A DNA stretch of 41,384 nt from an uncultured Thermomicrobium sp. (GCA_938028665.1 CALIMB010000080.1:1-41384); one strand, 5' to 3'; positions 26,343-36,398 are shown, numbered from the stretch's first letter. Numbers and translations: made by a program. Notes: a model not told the origin generated them from the sequence alone.

Positions 26343-28403
26343 TCAGCCCCAACCAAACGCCTTCACAATAAGCAGTGCAACGATGTTGACCACCTTGATC
26401 ATTGGGTTCACAGCTGGACCAGCTGTGTCCTTATAGGGATCACCGACGGTGTCCCCGGTAACAGCAGCTTGATGAGCGAAGCTTCCTTTACCACCATGAG
26501 CGCCCGATTCGATGAACTTCTTGGCGTTATCCCAGGCAGCACCACCCGTTGTCATGGAAATTGCGACGAACAGACCAGTCACAATCGAACCGATCAAGAG
26601 CCCGCCAAGAGCTTCCTTACCAAGTACCGCAGCGATAATGATCGGGGTCAATACTGCGATGAGGACGGGTGCAAGCATCTGCCGAAGGGCTTCACGCGTA
26701 ACGATGTCTACCGCTCGCCCATATTCTGGCCGGGCGCGTCCCTCGAGCAGTCCCGGAATCTCTCGGAACTGCCGACGCACCTCCTGAACAACAGCACCGC
26801 CTGCCTTCCCGACGGCTTCCATGAGGAAGCTCGCAAAGAAGTACGGAAGGGCGGCGCCGATGAAAATTCCGATGACGACACGAGGATTCGACAGTTCGAA
26901 AATCAGTTGCTCGGAGAGTTCAAGGTAGTAGGATGCAAAGAGAACCAGCGCGGCCAGACCAGCGGAACCGATTGCATAGGCTTTTGTCACCGCTTTGGTC
27001 GTATTGCCAACCGCATCGAGCGGATCGGTAACAGCACGGACCTCGTCCGGGAGCTCTGCCATTTCAGCAATTCCACCGGCGTTGTCGGTAATTGGGCCAA
27101 ACGAGTCAACGGCGACAATCATGCCGGTCATTGAGAGCATTGCCATTGCGGCAACTGCGAGGCCGTAAAGGCCGCTATACGCTGAACCTGAGCTAGTAGT
27201 GAGATTATAGGCAATGTAGATGGCGAGAGCGATCAGCACGATTGGGGGGAAGGTCGCCTGCATTGAGACAGCTAAGCCGCTAATAATGTTGGTCGCATGC
27301 CCGGTTTCAGAGGCTACGGCGATGCGCTTCACCGGGCTGTACTTCTCCGAGGTGAAGTATTCAGTGAAAACGACCATACCGATAGTGACTACCAGCCCGA
27401 CGAGTGCGCTAAGCCACAGCTTTGCAGCCGCAGACAGTGTGAATGTCACGCCGAAAAGTGACACAGGTCCATCAGTGATAACCGGATTGTTACCCATGAG
27501 CCAGGTAGTGACCGGGAAGAAGAGAATGGCGGCGAGCAACATCGCGGCGATCACGCCCTTATAGAGGGCACGCATGATAGAGCGGCTTGCATCGAGCCGC
27601 ACAAAGAATGTTCCGATGATCGAAGTGATAATTGAGACAGCTCCAAGGGCCAAGGGATAGACGATAGCAACTTCGGTCCCAAAGACCAGATGGCCGAGGA
27701 GCATCGCAGCAATAGCGGTGACGGCATACGTCTCGAACAGGTCTGCTGCCATCCCGGCACAGTCGCCAACATTATCACCGACGTTGTCAGCGATCACGGC
27801 CGGATTGCGGGGATCATCTTCCGGGATCCCGGCCTCGACCTTCCCAACGAGATCCGCTCCGACATCTGCGGCCTTGGTGTAGATGCCACCACCGATGCGG
27901 GCAAACACCGAGATCAAGCTGCCGCCAAACCCGAGACCAACCAGGCCGGTGACGCTCCGTGTCACAAGGTAGAAAGCCGTCACTGCGAGAAGACCGAGGC
28001 CAGCCACAAGCAGGCCGGTGACAGCGCCCCCCCGAAAGGCGACCGCCAAGGCACGGTCAAGCCCTTGCTTTGCCGCTTCAGCGGTGCGCACGTTGGCTCG
28101 GACAGCAATCGACATACCAATAAAGCCAGCCAAGCCGGAGGCAATGGCACCGATGAGAAAACCGATTGCAGTCGTCCAATCGACCGTGACGCCGAGAATG
28201 ACTGCGACAATCACGGCAACGATAGCGACGAGACTATACTGGCGCCGCATGTAGGCTTCGGCGCCTTCCTGGATAGCCAGAGCGATTGCTTGCATGCGTT
28301 CGTCGCCGCGCGGTTGTGCCAAGACCCAGCGGATTAATACGGCACCATAGATGACCGCAAGGAGCGCTGCAGCTAGTGCAAGATAGAGCGCGGTATTTTC
28401 CAT
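26343..28403 (-). CDS. hppA: Membrane-bound H+-translocating pyrophosphatase, K+-independent type
   Basis: This enzyme couples pyrophosphate hydrolysis to proton export. The 686-residue protein is polytopic (about 16 helices) and has the family signature [20 protein letters not shown] followed by [22 protein letters not shown]. The position that decides K+ dependence is Lys470 with Thr473 ([15 protein letters not shown]), the K+-independent form, where K+-dependent enzymes have Ala. GGGAGGGG precedes the ATG at 28403. It lies downstream of the caa3 oxidase operon on the same strand but is separated by two hairpins. Confidence 0.95.
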   Translation of the reverse strand: MENTALYLALAAALLAVIYGAVLIRWVLAQPRGDERMQAIALAIQEGAEAYMRRQYSLVAIVAVIVAVILGVTVDWTTAIGFLIGAIASGLAGFIGMSIAVRANVRTAEAAKQGLDRALAVAFRGGAVTGLLVAGLGLLAVTAFYLVTRSVTGLVGLGFGGSLISVFARIGGGIYTKAADVGADLVGKVEAGIPEDDPRNPAVIADNVGDNVGDCAGMAADLFETYAVTAIAAMLLGHLVFGTEVAIVYPLALGAVSIITSIIGTFFVRLDASRSIMRALYKGVIAAMLLAAILFFPVTTWLMGNNPVITDGPVSLFGVTFTLSAAAKLWLSALVGLVVTIGMVVFTEYFTSEKYSPVKRIAVASETGHATNIISGLAVSMQATFPPIVLIALAIYIAYNLTTSSGSAYSGLYGLAVAAMAMLSMTGMIVAVDSFGPITDNAGGIAEMAELPDEVRAVTDPLDAVGNTTKAVTKAYAIGSAGLAALVLFASYYLELSEQLIFELSNPRVVIGIFIGAALPYFFASFLMEAVGKAGGAVVQEVRRQFREIPGLLEGRARPEYGRAVDIVTREALRQMLAPVLIAVLTPIIIAAVLGKEALGGLLIGSIVTGLFVAISMTTGGAAWDNAKKFIESGAHGGKGSFAHQAAVTGDTVGDPYKDTAGPAVNPMIKVVNIVALLIVKAFGWG

Positions 28404-28440
28404 ATCCTGTCACCCCTCCCGCACGTGTCTCTCCATCACT

Positions 28441-28470
28441 TTTATCGCGTGTTCCCAGGCCATCGCGCAA
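28441..28470 (-). promoter_or_regulatory. Possible promoter for hppA
   Basis: On the minus strand TTGCGC (28470-28465) is 18 bases from GATAAA (28446-28441). Both hexamers are only partial matches, but the position between the upstream hairpins and the gene is right. Confidence 0.35.
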
Positions 28471-28488
28471 AAAATCGATTGACGTCTC

Positions 28489-28548
28489 GTGGACGGAAAC
28501 GTCCACACATGAGACTCCGGCCAGATGGTGCCATCGTGGCCGGAGTCT
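28489..28548 (-). terminator. Double hairpin after the caa3 oxidase operon
   Basis: Two hairpins lie between ctaF and hppA. The first on the minus strand is a 12-bp stem (AGACTCCGGCCA at 28512-28523 with its complement at 28537-28548). The second is GTGGACG/CGTCCAC (28489-28506) with a four-base loop. On the minus strand a T6 run follows 13 bases later. They probably terminate or attenuate transcription into hppA. Confidence 0.55.
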
Positions 28549-28575
28549 GGCAAGGGACTTGACATTACGCAGAGG

Positions 28576-28893
28576 CTACGGGGTCAGCAACGGCTGCCCA
28601 TAAATGTGGTAGATCGCTGCCATTGCTGCAAATATGCTAAGTGCGATAAGCATACCCCAGGTAAAAATTCCGGTTAATATCCGATTATCAAACTTGAGGT
28701 GCATGTAGTAGGCAACTACAAGGACAAACTTGATAGCAGCAAACACGATAAGAATCGGCGCTGTGAGTACACCTAGTGTTGACTCAAAGACGTAGGTAAG
28801 CACCTCAAGAACGGTTGCAATGGTCAGAAGAATGAGGACGCGGACCCACGTCGCCGGGCTAGGCTGAGCATGTGCCGTTGACTGTTGGTGCAT
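28576..28893 (-). CDS. ctaF: caa3-type cytochrome c oxidase subunit IV
   Basis: The 105-residue protein has three membrane helices (VRVLILLTIATVLEVLTYVF, LTAPILIVFAAIKFVLVVAYY and ILTGIFTWGMLIALSIFAAM). The motif KFVLVVAYYMHLKFD is typical of prokaryotic oxidase subunit IV. It is the last gene of ctaC-D-E-F, 59 bases after ctaE. Its role is structural, in assembly or stability of the CuB centre. Confidence 0.87.
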   Translation of the reverse strand: MHQQSTAHAQPSPATWVRVLILLTIATVLEVLTYVFESTLGVLTAPILIVFAAIKFVLVVAYYMHLKFDNRILTGIFTWGMLIALSIFAAMAAIYHIYGQPLLTP

Positions 28894-28952
28894 TCTGGGC
28901 TCCTTCCGTCAGCACGTTCAGCAGGCCAACCCAAGATCACCATCACCGCTGA

Positions 28953-29555
28953 TCAGTAGGGCATAAGGTAGACGAGCATAAAGATAATAATCCAGACGAT
29001 GTCAACGAAGTGCCAGTACAGGGTTGTAACAAAGAAACGCTCCACGTGCGCCGGTGTCAATTTGCCGACGAACGAGAGCAGCCACTGCACCAAGAGCCAG
29101 ACGATGCCAATGAACACATGGGTGCCATGGAAGCCGGTCAGAACGAAGAAGGTTGTACCGAAAAGGTTAGACGTCAGGGTAAGCCCCTCATGGTAGAAAG
29201 TGATGAACTCGTAATATTGGCCGCCAAGGAAGAGTGCTCCGAGAAGGATGGTACCGAGAAGCCAACCGCGAAAGCCTCGCATGTCGGCATGTTCAAGTGC
29301 TGTCAAGGCCATCACGATGGAAAAGCTGGAGAGAAGAAGAACAGCCGCCGAGACCGAGGTATACGGGATATCGAGCACCTCGTGCGGATATGGTCCTTCA
29401 AAGTATCGCCCACGATAGGCGAAGTATACCCAGATCAGTGATCCAAAGAACATACAGTCGCTGGCCAAAAAGGTCCACATCATTAGCCGGTTATGGGAGA
29501 TACCAGTGACCGTATGCTCTCCGGCTGGAAGTGTGTGACCCGCGGCGTGACTCAC
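28953..29555 (-). CDS. ctaE: Cytochrome c oxidase subunit III
   Basis: The 200-residue protein has five membrane helices and the subunit III motifs WTFLASDCMFFGSLIWVY, GQYYEFITFYHEGLTL, GTTFFVLTGFHGTHVFIG and the C-terminal YWHFVDIVWI. It supports the O2 and proton-path integrity of subunit I. GTG 29555 is chosen because AAGGAAGGAG lies seven bases upstream; the in-frame GTG at 29627 has a poorer context and would add 24 residues. It belongs to the ctaC-D-E-F operon. Confidence 0.93.
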   Translation of the reverse strand: MSHAAGHTLPAGEHTVTGISHNRLMMWTFLASDCMFFGSLIWVYFAYRGRYFEGPYPHEVLDIPYTSVSAAVLLLSSFSIVMALTALEHADMRGFRGWLLGTILLGALFLGGQYYEFITFYHEGLTLTSNLFGTTFFVLTGFHGTHVFIGIVWLLVQWLLSFVGKLTPAHVERFFVTTLYWHFVDIVWIIIFMLVYLMPY

Positions 29556-29654
29556 GCGGTGACTCCTTCCTTTCTTCTTCTGACGGATGCCTCTGACGAC
29601 AAACTGCTCGGGGCGGGAAGAAGCCACGAGCCGCCCCTGATCCCTCCTGCTCCT

Positions 29655-31580
29655 CTATTGACTGACATGTGCTTCTTCATGTTCAATCGCCGGCTCAAAG
29701 TGCCAACCGAGAAGACCAAAGAAGACCACGAACACGCCAAGCCCAACGATGGGGAATCCGAGCGGCCCAAGCGTTTCGGTGCCGTGCATGATCATGCCGG
29801 CTGCCATAGCCGTCAACCCGGCAGAGACGATGAGTGGCCACCAGGATGGCTTGGGCAGGTGCACACCGGGTGGTAGCAGACTGTGCCCAGGATTGTCGTG
29901 CCGTGGCTGATGGACCTCGCGACGTTGCATTGTGTCGGTTGCGGCGGGCGTGTGGTGACCGTCACCGTACTTCTCAATCCAGTAGGCATCGCGGCCTCGG
30001 ACGGTCGGGATGACCGCAAAGTTATAGGCTGGTGGCGGTGAAGGGATCGTCCACTCGAGTGTCCGGCCGTCCCAGGGATCGGCGGATGCTGCAGCTGGCT
30101 GACGTAGGGTTTTCACCACATTGACCAGAAGGAGTGTTTGGGACAGGCCAAGGATGAACGCGCCAATGGTGATGACGAGATTCCAGCTACCCCAACCAGT
30201 CTCGGCGGCATAGGTAAAGTAGCGACGCGGCATCCCGTCAAGTCCAACAAAGTGCATGGGGAAGAACGTCAGATTGGTGCCGATAAAGGTGAGCCAGAAG
30301 TGCCAGCTGCCGAGACGTTCATCGAGAAGACGACCATACATCTTGGGGAACCAGTAATAAGTTCCGGCCAGCAACCCCATGACGATGACTCCAAAGATGA
30401 CGTAGTGGAAGTGCGCGACAATGAAGTACGAATCTTGCTGCTGGTAATCGAGTGGAACGGTGGCGTGCATGACGCCGGTGATGCCTCCAATCATAAGCAT
30501 CCATACGGCGGCGGAGGCGAACTTCATTGCCGTCTTAAAATCGAGAGAACCGCCCCACATAGTGGCAAGCCAGTTAAAGACCTTCACTCCCGTCGGGATC
30601 CCGATCAGCATCGTCGACGCCGCGAAGAGCGCATTCGGTACTGGGCCGAGTCCGACGGTGAACATATGATGGGCCCAGACGAAGAAGCTAAGGAACGCAA
30701 TAGCGATTCCAGCGAAGATGACGAACGGAGCGCCAAAGAGCGGCTTGCGCGAGAATGTTGGAAGAACCTCGGAGATGATCCCCATAGGCGGGAGGACAAG
30801 GATGTAGACCTCAGGATGCCCAAAGATCCAGAAGAGGTGTTGCCAGATGACTGGATCACCACCATGGAGTGGATTAAAGAAGTTCGTATTGAAATAGCGA
30901 TCAAACATGATCATGAAGAGCCCAACTGTAAGAGAGGGGAACGCAAGAAGAATGAGGATCGCGGTGATAAGAACCATCCAGACAAAAACTGGCATACGCA
31001 TGAGTGACATGCCGGGAGCGCGCATATTGACGATTGTCACGAAGAAGTTGAGTGCGCCGGCAATGGAGCTGATACCCAGGACCTGCAGGCCAAGATCCCA
31101 GAAATCAAGTCCTGGTCCGGCCGAGTAGAGGCGGCTGCTGGAAAGGTTGGCGTACCCGAACCACCCGGCGTCAGGTGCGTGGCCGAAGAGGAAACTCGAC
31201 CACATCAAAAGTGAACCGAAGAGGAAAGACCAGTACGAGAAGGCGTTGAGGCGGGGAAACGCGACGTCGCGAGCGCCAATCATGAGTGGGACGGCGATAT
31301 TAAAGAATGCCGCGTTGAGCGGCATGGCCACGGCGAAGATCATCATGGTGCCGTGCATGGTCATCACTTCGTTGTAGGTCTTGGGTCCAAGGAAATGCAT
31401 GTTTGGCTGCGCAAGCTGGATCCGCATGAGGAGCGCGAGAAAGCCTGCGAGCAAGAGATAGACAATTGCCGTCCAGTAGTAGAGAATACCGATCTTCTTG
31501 TGATCAACTGTTGTTAACCACTCGACAAGTGCCGAGCGCCGGTATCCCGCTTGTTCCAGTCGAATTGCCGCCTCAGCCAT
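29655..31580 (-). CDS. ctaD: Cytochrome c oxidase subunit I, with C-terminal extension
   Basis: This is the catalytic subunit with heme a and the heme a3-CuB centre. The 641-residue protein has 12 core helices. Heme and copper ligands are visible in MTMHGTMMIFAVAMP, WIFGHPEVYILVLPP (CuB His and cross-linked Tyr, A-type D-pathway Glu), WAHHMFTVG and VAHFHYVIFG. After the core there is a loop and two extra helices (WWPLIVSAGLTAMAAGMIM and GFPIVGLGVFVVFFGLLGW), similar to the I+III or IV-like extensions in some caa3 enzymes. ATG 31580 has AGGGGGT five bases upstream; the longer start at 31616 is unlikely. Confidence 0.95.
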   Translation of the reverse strand: MAEAAIRLEQAGYRRSALVEWLTTVDHKKIGILYYWTAIVYLLLAGFLALLMRIQLAQPNMHFLGPKTYNEVMTMHGTMMIFAVAMPLNAAFFNIAVPLMIGARDVAFPRLNAFSYWSFLFGSLLMWSSFLFGHAPDAGWFGYANLSSSRLYSAGPGLDFWDLGLQVLGISSIAGALNFFVTIVNMRAPGMSLMRMPVFVWMVLITAILILLAFPSLTVGLFMIMFDRYFNTNFFNPLHGGDPVIWQHLFWIFGHPEVYILVLPPMGIISEVLPTFSRKPLFGAPFVIFAGIAIAFLSFFVWAHHMFTVGLGPVPNALFAASTMLIGIPTGVKVFNWLATMWGGSLDFKTAMKFASAAVWMLMIGGITGVMHATVPLDYQQQDSYFIVAHFHYVIFGVIVMGLLAGTYYWFPKMYGRLLDERLGSWHFWLTFIGTNLTFFPMHFVGLDGMPRRYFTYAAETGWGSWNLVITIGAFILGLSQTLLLVNVVKTLRQPAAASADPWDGRTLEWTIPSPPPAYNFAVIPTVRGRDAYWIEKYGDGHHTPAATDTMQRREVHQPRHDNPGHSLLPPGVHLPKPSWWPLIVSAGLTAMAAGMIMHGTETLGPLGFPIVGLGVFVVFFGLLGWHFEPAIEHEEAHVSQ

Positions 31581-31699
31581 CAGTGACCCCCTGTCGTGCC
31601 TCGGTTTTCGGTTCACTACCGATTGCGGCCAAGTGTACTGTCGATGCTATCCATCGGCTACTACCTCCTGAGCGTTGCTGCAGGACGGTTCTACGGTGG

Positions 31700-32779
31700 T
31701 TACTTCAAGGACCAAAGATACTCGACAATCGCATTCACCTGCTCCTCAGTCAGCAACTGGTTCTGTTGCGCGCGAATCTTCCACCACTTTTCCGCCATGA
31801 TCGAGTACGGTTTGACCTGTTCCGTATTAGCGATCCACTGGTGAAGATTCTCCGCGGTGTTCGGAAGGAACGCCGCAAGCGTGTGTCGTTCAGCGAAGTA
31901 GGCAAGATTTGGTCCAACCATGAGGGTCTTATTGATCGGAGTCGACGGGTCATACGTCGGGTTTACACTGTGGCAGCCGGCGCATCCAGCCGTACCCGCA
32001 AAGAGCTCTTTCCCCGTCGCGGCGAGTGTCCCGGGGGTCGGATCAGGAGCGGGTTGGCGGTGTTTTTGCACCCACGCATCAAACTCTTGCTGTGTCTGGA
32101 CAACAACCCGGAACTGCATGTGCGCATGCTGCGCACCGCACAGTTCGGCGCATTGTCCGTAAAAGACTCCGGTTTCCTCTGGGGTAAACACCATGGTGTT
32201 GTGACGTCCTGGAACGGCATCAACCTTCCCGGCAAGTCGAGGTGGCCAGAACGAGTGAATAACATCATGAGACGTGATGGTGAGAACGACCGGGCGATCG
32301 ACCACGAGATGCAGGTCTCCCGCCGTCACAATCCCGAATTCCGGATACCGGAACTCCCACCACCACTGATGGCCGATCACCTGCACCTGCAGTGCATTAC
32401 TGTCTGGTCCCGGATCGCGGTTCAACTGGAAAATGAGGCGGGTTGAAGGAATCGCAATCAAGGCCAGGATGATTGCCGGAATCAAAGTCCAAACAATTTC
32501 CAGACGCGGGTGACCATGTACCTGGGGTGGGATGCGGGTATCACCAGGCTTCCGACGAAACAGGACGATGTTGAGCAATAACCAGCCAGTTACTAGAATG
32601 AAAACAGCGACGCTCAACCACCAGACCGGTACCAGAAAGAGATCCCAAATGTGGCGCGCCTGGTCACCAGCTGCATCAGAGGTTGATGCGATTTTGCCGC
32701 CGATGACACCACAGCCACTGCTCAGCCAAGTCAGTCCGACGAGCGAGAGGATGGCGACCCACCGCCGCCGGCTCTTCAT
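31700..32779 (-). CDS. ctaC: Cytochrome c oxidase subunit II fused to cytochrome c (caa3 type)
   Basis: This subunit accepts electrons and passes them to CuA. The 359-residue protein has a signal with a near-lipobox (LSSGC, Cys23), two membrane helices (WLSVAVFILVTGWLLLNIVLF and VWTLIPAIILALIAIPS), and a cupredoxin domain with CuA ligands C210, C214, H218 and M221 (CAELCGAQHAHM). The C-terminal cytochrome c domain has CAGCH at 266-270. A Met near the end (IMAEKWW) may be the distal heme ligand. ATG 32779 has AAGGAG nine bases upstream; earlier in-frame starts fall in or near the promoter region. Confidence 0.95.
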   Translation of the reverse strand: MKSRRRWVAILSLVGLTWLSSGCGVIGGKIASTSDAAGDQARHIWDLFLVPVWWLSVAVFILVTGWLLLNIVLFRRKPGDTRIPPQVHGHPRLEIVWTLIPAIILALIAIPSTRLIFQLNRDPGPDSNALQVQVIGHQWWWEFRYPEFGIVTAGDLHLVVDRPVVLTITSHDVIHSFWPPRLAGKVDAVPGRHNTMVFTPEETGVFYGQCAELCGAQHAHMQFRVVVQTQQEFDAWVQKHRQPAPDPTPGTLAATGKELFAGTAGCAGCHSVNPTYDPSTPINKTLMVGPNLAYFAERHTLAAFLPNTAENLHQWIANTEQVKPYSIMAEKWWKIRAQQNQLLTEEQVNAIVEYLWSLK

Positions 32780-32935
32780 CGGTCGTGTCTCCTTCACTCG
32801 TTCCGCCCCTTCCCCGCAGCACGCTGCATCACATCTCGGCCGTGAGGACCGATCACGCTGGGGTATTCTACTCACCCCGGTGAAACCTGTCACGAACATT
32901 TGGAGCCCGTTCCGCTCGGAATGTCGTCTTCCTAC

Positions 32936-32964
32936 AGAATACGACCGCTCTCCGTTGTTGTCAA
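32936..32964 (-). promoter_or_regulatory. Promoter for the caa3 oxidase operon
   Basis: On the minus strand consensus TTGACA (32964-32959) is exactly 17 bases from TATTCT (32941-32936). The transcript would start near 32930, leaving an untranslated leader of about 150 bases before ctaC in which no known riboswitch was recognised. Confidence 0.75.
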
Positions 32965-33018
32965 GCTTCGGCGATTCGATAGTAATGGTACCGGTTCCAC
33001 GATAAGGCATCAAGTCGC

Positions 33019-33047
33019 TTGTGGGCCGCTCATCAGCTGAGTACACT
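33019..33047 (+). promoter_or_regulatory. Promoter for acetyl-CoA synthetase
   Basis: TTGTGG (33019-33024) is 17 bases from TACACT (33042-33047). An inverted repeat CTGAGT (33037-33042) / ACTCAG (33057-33062) overlaps the -10 and the probable start site and could be an operator. Confidence 0.65.
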
Positions 33048-33110
33048 AGATTATAAACTCAGCGAGCAGAAGGACGAATCTGTCAAGCGGCTCGATGGAA
33101 GGAGGCGCAA

Positions 33111-35099
33111 ATGTCGGACGAGGTCGGGATGAGTGTAGTGGGGACCATCCAGGGTTTGTTGGTTGAAACACGTCGTTTCCCTCCACCTCCTGACTTTGCA
33201 GCCCAGGCCAACATGCGAGATCCAGGCGTATACGAGGCCGCTCGCCGTGATCCTGAAGGGTTCTGGGCGTCAATCGCTCGAGAACTCGACTGGGATGAGC
33301 CCTGGCACACGGTCATGGAGTGGAATCCGCCCTGGGTCAAATGGTTTGTCGGTGGCCGTCTCAATGCCTCAGTCAACTGCGTGGATCGGCACTTGACCGC
33401 CGGTCGGCGAACCAAGGCAGCGATTATTTGGGAGGGTGAACCAGGCGACGAACGTATTCTCACCTATCAGGATCTCTACCGGGAGGTAAACCGGGTAGCG
33501 CTGGCACTGCGGCAGCTGGGTATCGAGAAGGGTGATCGGGTTGCGATTTACCTGCCTATGATTCCGGAACTCCCAATAGCCATGTTGGCCTGTGCCCGCA
33601 TCGGTGCCCCTCATTCAGTCGTGTTTGGTGGATTTAGCGCTGACGCGCTGGCAGATCGGATCAACGATTGTCAGGCGAAGCTCTTGATCACTGCAGACGG
33701 TGGTTACCGCCGCGGTCGTATTGTTCCGCTCAAGGAAACGGCCGATCGTGCTCTCGAGCGCTGCCCCTCGATCGAAAAAGTGGTTGTGGTCCGACGCATC
33801 GGCGAATCCCATGCGATTACGATGCAACCTGGACGTGATCTCTGGTGGCATGAAGTACTCTCTGGTGTGCAGGAGCGCTTCTGCCCGCCTGAGTCAGTGG
33901 ACAGCGAGCATCCGCTTTACATCTTGTACACCTCAGGGACAACCGGAAAGCCCAAGGGCCAACTGCATACCACCGGTGGTTACCTCACCGGCGTTTACAT
34001 TACAACGAAGTGGATCTTCGACATCAAGGATGATGACATCTACTGGTGCACAGCTGACATTGGGTGGGTGACCGGCCACAGCTACATCGTGTACGGTCCG
34101 CTGGCCAATGGGGCGACGGTTGTGATGTACGAGGGGTCTCCCGATTGGCCGGATAAGGATCGCTTCTGGGATATCGTTGAGCGACGCCACGTGACCATTC
34201 TGTACACGTCACCGACTGCAATCCGCCAGTTCATGCGCTGGGGGCCAGAATATCCCGCCCGCCATGATCTCTCCAGCCTGCGCTTGCTTGGGACGGTTGG
34301 TGAGCCGATCAACCCCGAGGCGTGGATGTGGTACCACGAACACATTGGCGGTGGACGCTGCCCTATCGTCGATACGTGGTGGCAGACCGAGACCGGGATG
34401 ATCCTGATCACGCCGCTGCCTGGACTGACAACGACAAAGCCTGGCTCGGCAACCTTGCCATTCCCGGGTATTGAGCCAGATATCCTTGGCGAAGCCGGCA
34501 ATCCAGTGCCGACAGGGCAGGGAGGGTATCTCGTTATCCGGCGACCGTGGCCGGCGATCTCCCGTACACTGTGGGGTGACCCGGAGCGCTATGTGAACAC
34601 GTATTTCTCCAAGTATGGGCCATCGATCTACGTCACCGGGGACGGTGCAAAGCGCGACGAGGAGGGATACTACTGGATCTTGGGACGTGTCGACGATGTC
34701 CTGAACGTTTCCGGCCACCGCTTGGGCACAATGGAGTTAGAGAGCGCGCTCGTCGCGCACCCGGCTGTCGCAGAGGCGGCCGTTATCGGAGTGAGTCACG
34801 AGATCAAGGGGCAGGTACCTGTCGCCTTTGTGAGTCTGCGTGCTGGGTATACCGCGAGTGACGAGCTTGGCGAAGAGCTCCGACGCCATGTTGCCGAGAC
34901 GATCGGTGCTATTGCGCGACCAGAGCGCGTGATCTTCGTGGCAGATCTGCCCAAGACACGCAGCGCCAAGATCATGCGGCGACTCCTGCGGGATATCGCA
35001 GAAGGGCGGATGCTCGGAGACACGACGACGCTGACTGATCCGGCTGTGGTCGAGGAGATCAAACGGACGTGGATCGCCGAGCACGGCGAGCAAGAATAG
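33111..35099 (+). CDS. acsA: Acetyl-CoA synthetase (AMP-forming)
   Basis: This enzyme activates acetate to acetyl-CoA via acetyl-AMP. The 662-residue protein has the N-terminal ACS domain, the P-loop [19 protein letters not shown], the acetate-pocket motif WWQTETG, and [20 protein letters not shown]. The catalytic, acetylation-sensitive Lys620 lies in [10 protein letters not shown], where most homologues have SGK rather than SAK. AAGGAGG lies five bases before the ATG. It is divergently transcribed from the caa3 operon. Confidence 0.95.
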   Translation: MSDEVGMSVVGTIQGLLVETRRFPPPPDFAAQANMRDPGVYEAARRDPEGFWASIARELDWDEPWHTVMEWNPPWVKWFVGGRLNASVNCVDRHLTAGRRTKAAIIWEGEPGDERILTYQDLYREVNRVALALRQLGIEKGDRVAIYLPMIPELPIAMLACARIGAPHSVVFGGFSADALADRINDCQAKLLITADGGYRRGRIVPLKETADRALERCPSIEKVVVVRRIGESHAITMQPGRDLWWHEVLSGVQERFCPPESVDSEHPLYILYTSGTTGKPKGQLHTTGGYLTGVYITTKWIFDIKDDDIYWCTADIGWVTGHSYIVYGPLANGATVVMYEGSPDWPDKDRFWDIVERRHVTILYTSPTAIRQFMRWGPEYPARHDLSSLRLLGTVGEPINPEAWMWYHEHIGGGRCPIVDTWWQTETGMILITPLPGLTTTKPGSATLPFPGIEPDILGEAGNPVPTGQGGYLVIRRPWPAISRTLWGDPERYVNTYFSKYGPSIYVTGDGAKRDEEGYYWILGRVDDVLNVSGHRLGTMELESALVAHPAVAEAAVIGVSHEIKGQVPVAFVSLRAGYTASDELGEELRRHVAETIGAIARPERVIFVADLPKTRSAKIMRRLLRDIAEGRMLGDTTTLTDPAVVEEIKRTWIAEHGEQE

Positions 35100-35124
35100 C
35101 GACCTGGCCGGGGTGAGAAAATTG

Positions 35125-35160
35125 GCGGCGGGGTCAAGTGACCCTGCCGCTCTCGTTTTC
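35125..35160 (+). terminator. Terminator after acsA
   Basis: GCGGCGGGGTCA (35125-35136) pairs with TGACCCTGCCGC (35139-35150) with one G-T wobble, followed by TCTCGTTTTC. It lies between acsA and the thiolase gene, so these may be separate units or partly attenuated. Confidence 0.65.
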
Positions 35161-35183
35161 ACTTTCAGGAAGTGAGGTGGAAG

Positions 35184-36398
35184 ATGGCGACCCCAGTGAT
35201 CGTTAGTGCAGTGCGAACGCCGATCGGACGCTTCGGAGGTGCATTGAAAGATGTGCCTGCGTGGCGACTTGGAGCAGTGGTCATCGCCGAGGCGGTGCGG
35301 CGTGCGGCACTCGATCCCTCAGCGGTCGACGAAGTGATTATGGGGAACGTCTTACAGGCGGGGCAGGGAATGAACCCAGCTCGGCGAGCGGCGATGACAG
35401 CTGGCTTGCCTGATGTTGTTCCAGCGATGACCATTAACATGGTCTGTGGCTCCGGGCTTCGCGCAGTCGCAATGGGTGCTCAAGCGATCTCACTAGGTGA
35501 GGCGGAGGTCGTGGTTGCGGGTGGCATGGAGAGTATGTCACAAGCACCGTACCTCCTTACCGGAGCCAGATTCGGTTATCGGCTTGGGCACGGAACACTT
35601 TATGACTCAATGCTCGCTGATGGCTTAACTGATGCCTTTCACGACTGCCACATGGGACTCACCGCGGAGAATATCGCACGGGAGTACGGTATCGGCCGTG
35701 AGGAGCAGGATCGCTTTGCCTTGGAAAGTCAACGGCGAGCTGCTCGCGCGTGGGAGACTGGAGCGTTTACTGACGAAGTGGTTCCGGTTGAGGTAGAAAG
35801 CAAGCAAGGGGCTGATCGGATCGAACGGGATGAACATCTCCGACCAGACACCACGCTTGAGACCCTTGCTCGGTTACGACCAGCATTCGATCCCCAGGGT
35901 ACCGTGACAGCAGGGAATGCATCTGGGATCAATGACGGAGCAGCGGCGCTGGTCGTGATGTCTGAGGAGCGTGCCCGACGGAGTGGTCTTGAGCCACTCG
36001 CCATCATTCGTTCTTGGGCTTGGGCGGGTGTACCTCCTCGCGTGATGGGATTGGGACCAATCCCGGCTCTTCGTCGAGCCCTCGGTCGACTTGATCTCAG
36101 CGTGAGTTCTGTAGATTTGTACGAGATCAACGAGGCATTTGCGGTACAGGTGCTTGCCGTGCAACGAGCACTCGGGATCGATCCAGAGAAGTTGAACATC
36201 CATGGAGGGGCTATTGCCTTAGGTCACCCGATCGGGGCGAGCGGTGCACGAATCCTGGTGACGCTTGTTCATGCGCTTCGTCGGACGGGTGGTCGCATCG
36301 GCGCAGCAGCCCTGTGCATTGGTGGAGGGATGGGGATAGCGATGGTGGTGGAACAGCCGAGTGTCAGGGAAGTTAGGTCCCGGTCTGACGAATGTTGA
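35184..36398 (+). CDS. Acetyl-CoA acetyltransferase (thiolase)
   Basis: This thiolase interconverts two acetyl-CoA and acetoacetyl-CoA, or cleaves longer 3-ketoacyl-CoA. The 404-residue protein has the nucleophile Cys in [23 protein letters not shown], the catalytic His in [17 protein letters not shown], and the C-terminal acid/base Cys in CIGGGMG. ATG 35184 follows AGGTGG; the GTG at 35172 would add four residues. Its last 26 bases overlap the 3' end of recF on the other strand. Following acsA, it may feed ketone-body or polyhydroxyalkanoate chemistry, but no reductase or synthase is in the window. Confidence 0.92.
   Translation: MATPVIVSAVRTPIGRFGGALKDVPAWRLGAVVIAEAVRRAALDPSAVDEVIMGNVLQAGQGMNPARRAAMTAGLPDVVPAMTINMVCGSGLRAVAMGAQAISLGEAEVVVAGGMESMSQAPYLLTGARFGYRLGHGTLYDSMLADGLTDAFHDCHMGLTAENIAREYGIGREEQDRFALESQRRAARAWETGAFTDEVVPVEVESKQGADRIERDEHLRPDTTLETLARLRPAFDPQGTVTAGNASGINDGAAALVVMSEERARRSGLEPLAIIRSWAWAGVPPRVMGLGPIPALRRALGRLDLSVSSVDLYEINEAFAVQVLAVQRALGIDPEKLNIHGGAIALGHPIGASGARILVTLVHALRRTGGRIGAAALCIGGGMGIAMVVEQPSVREVRSRSDEC

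Noticed and set aside
26469-28337. Two long plus-strand open frames opposite hppA
   Set aside because: They are antisense to a highly conserved membrane pyrophosphatase and have polar, low-similarity composition typical of shadows.
30138-32446. Plus-strand open frames of 289 and 326 codons
   Set aside because: They lie opposite ctaD and ctaC, which carry all expected metal ligands on the minus strand.
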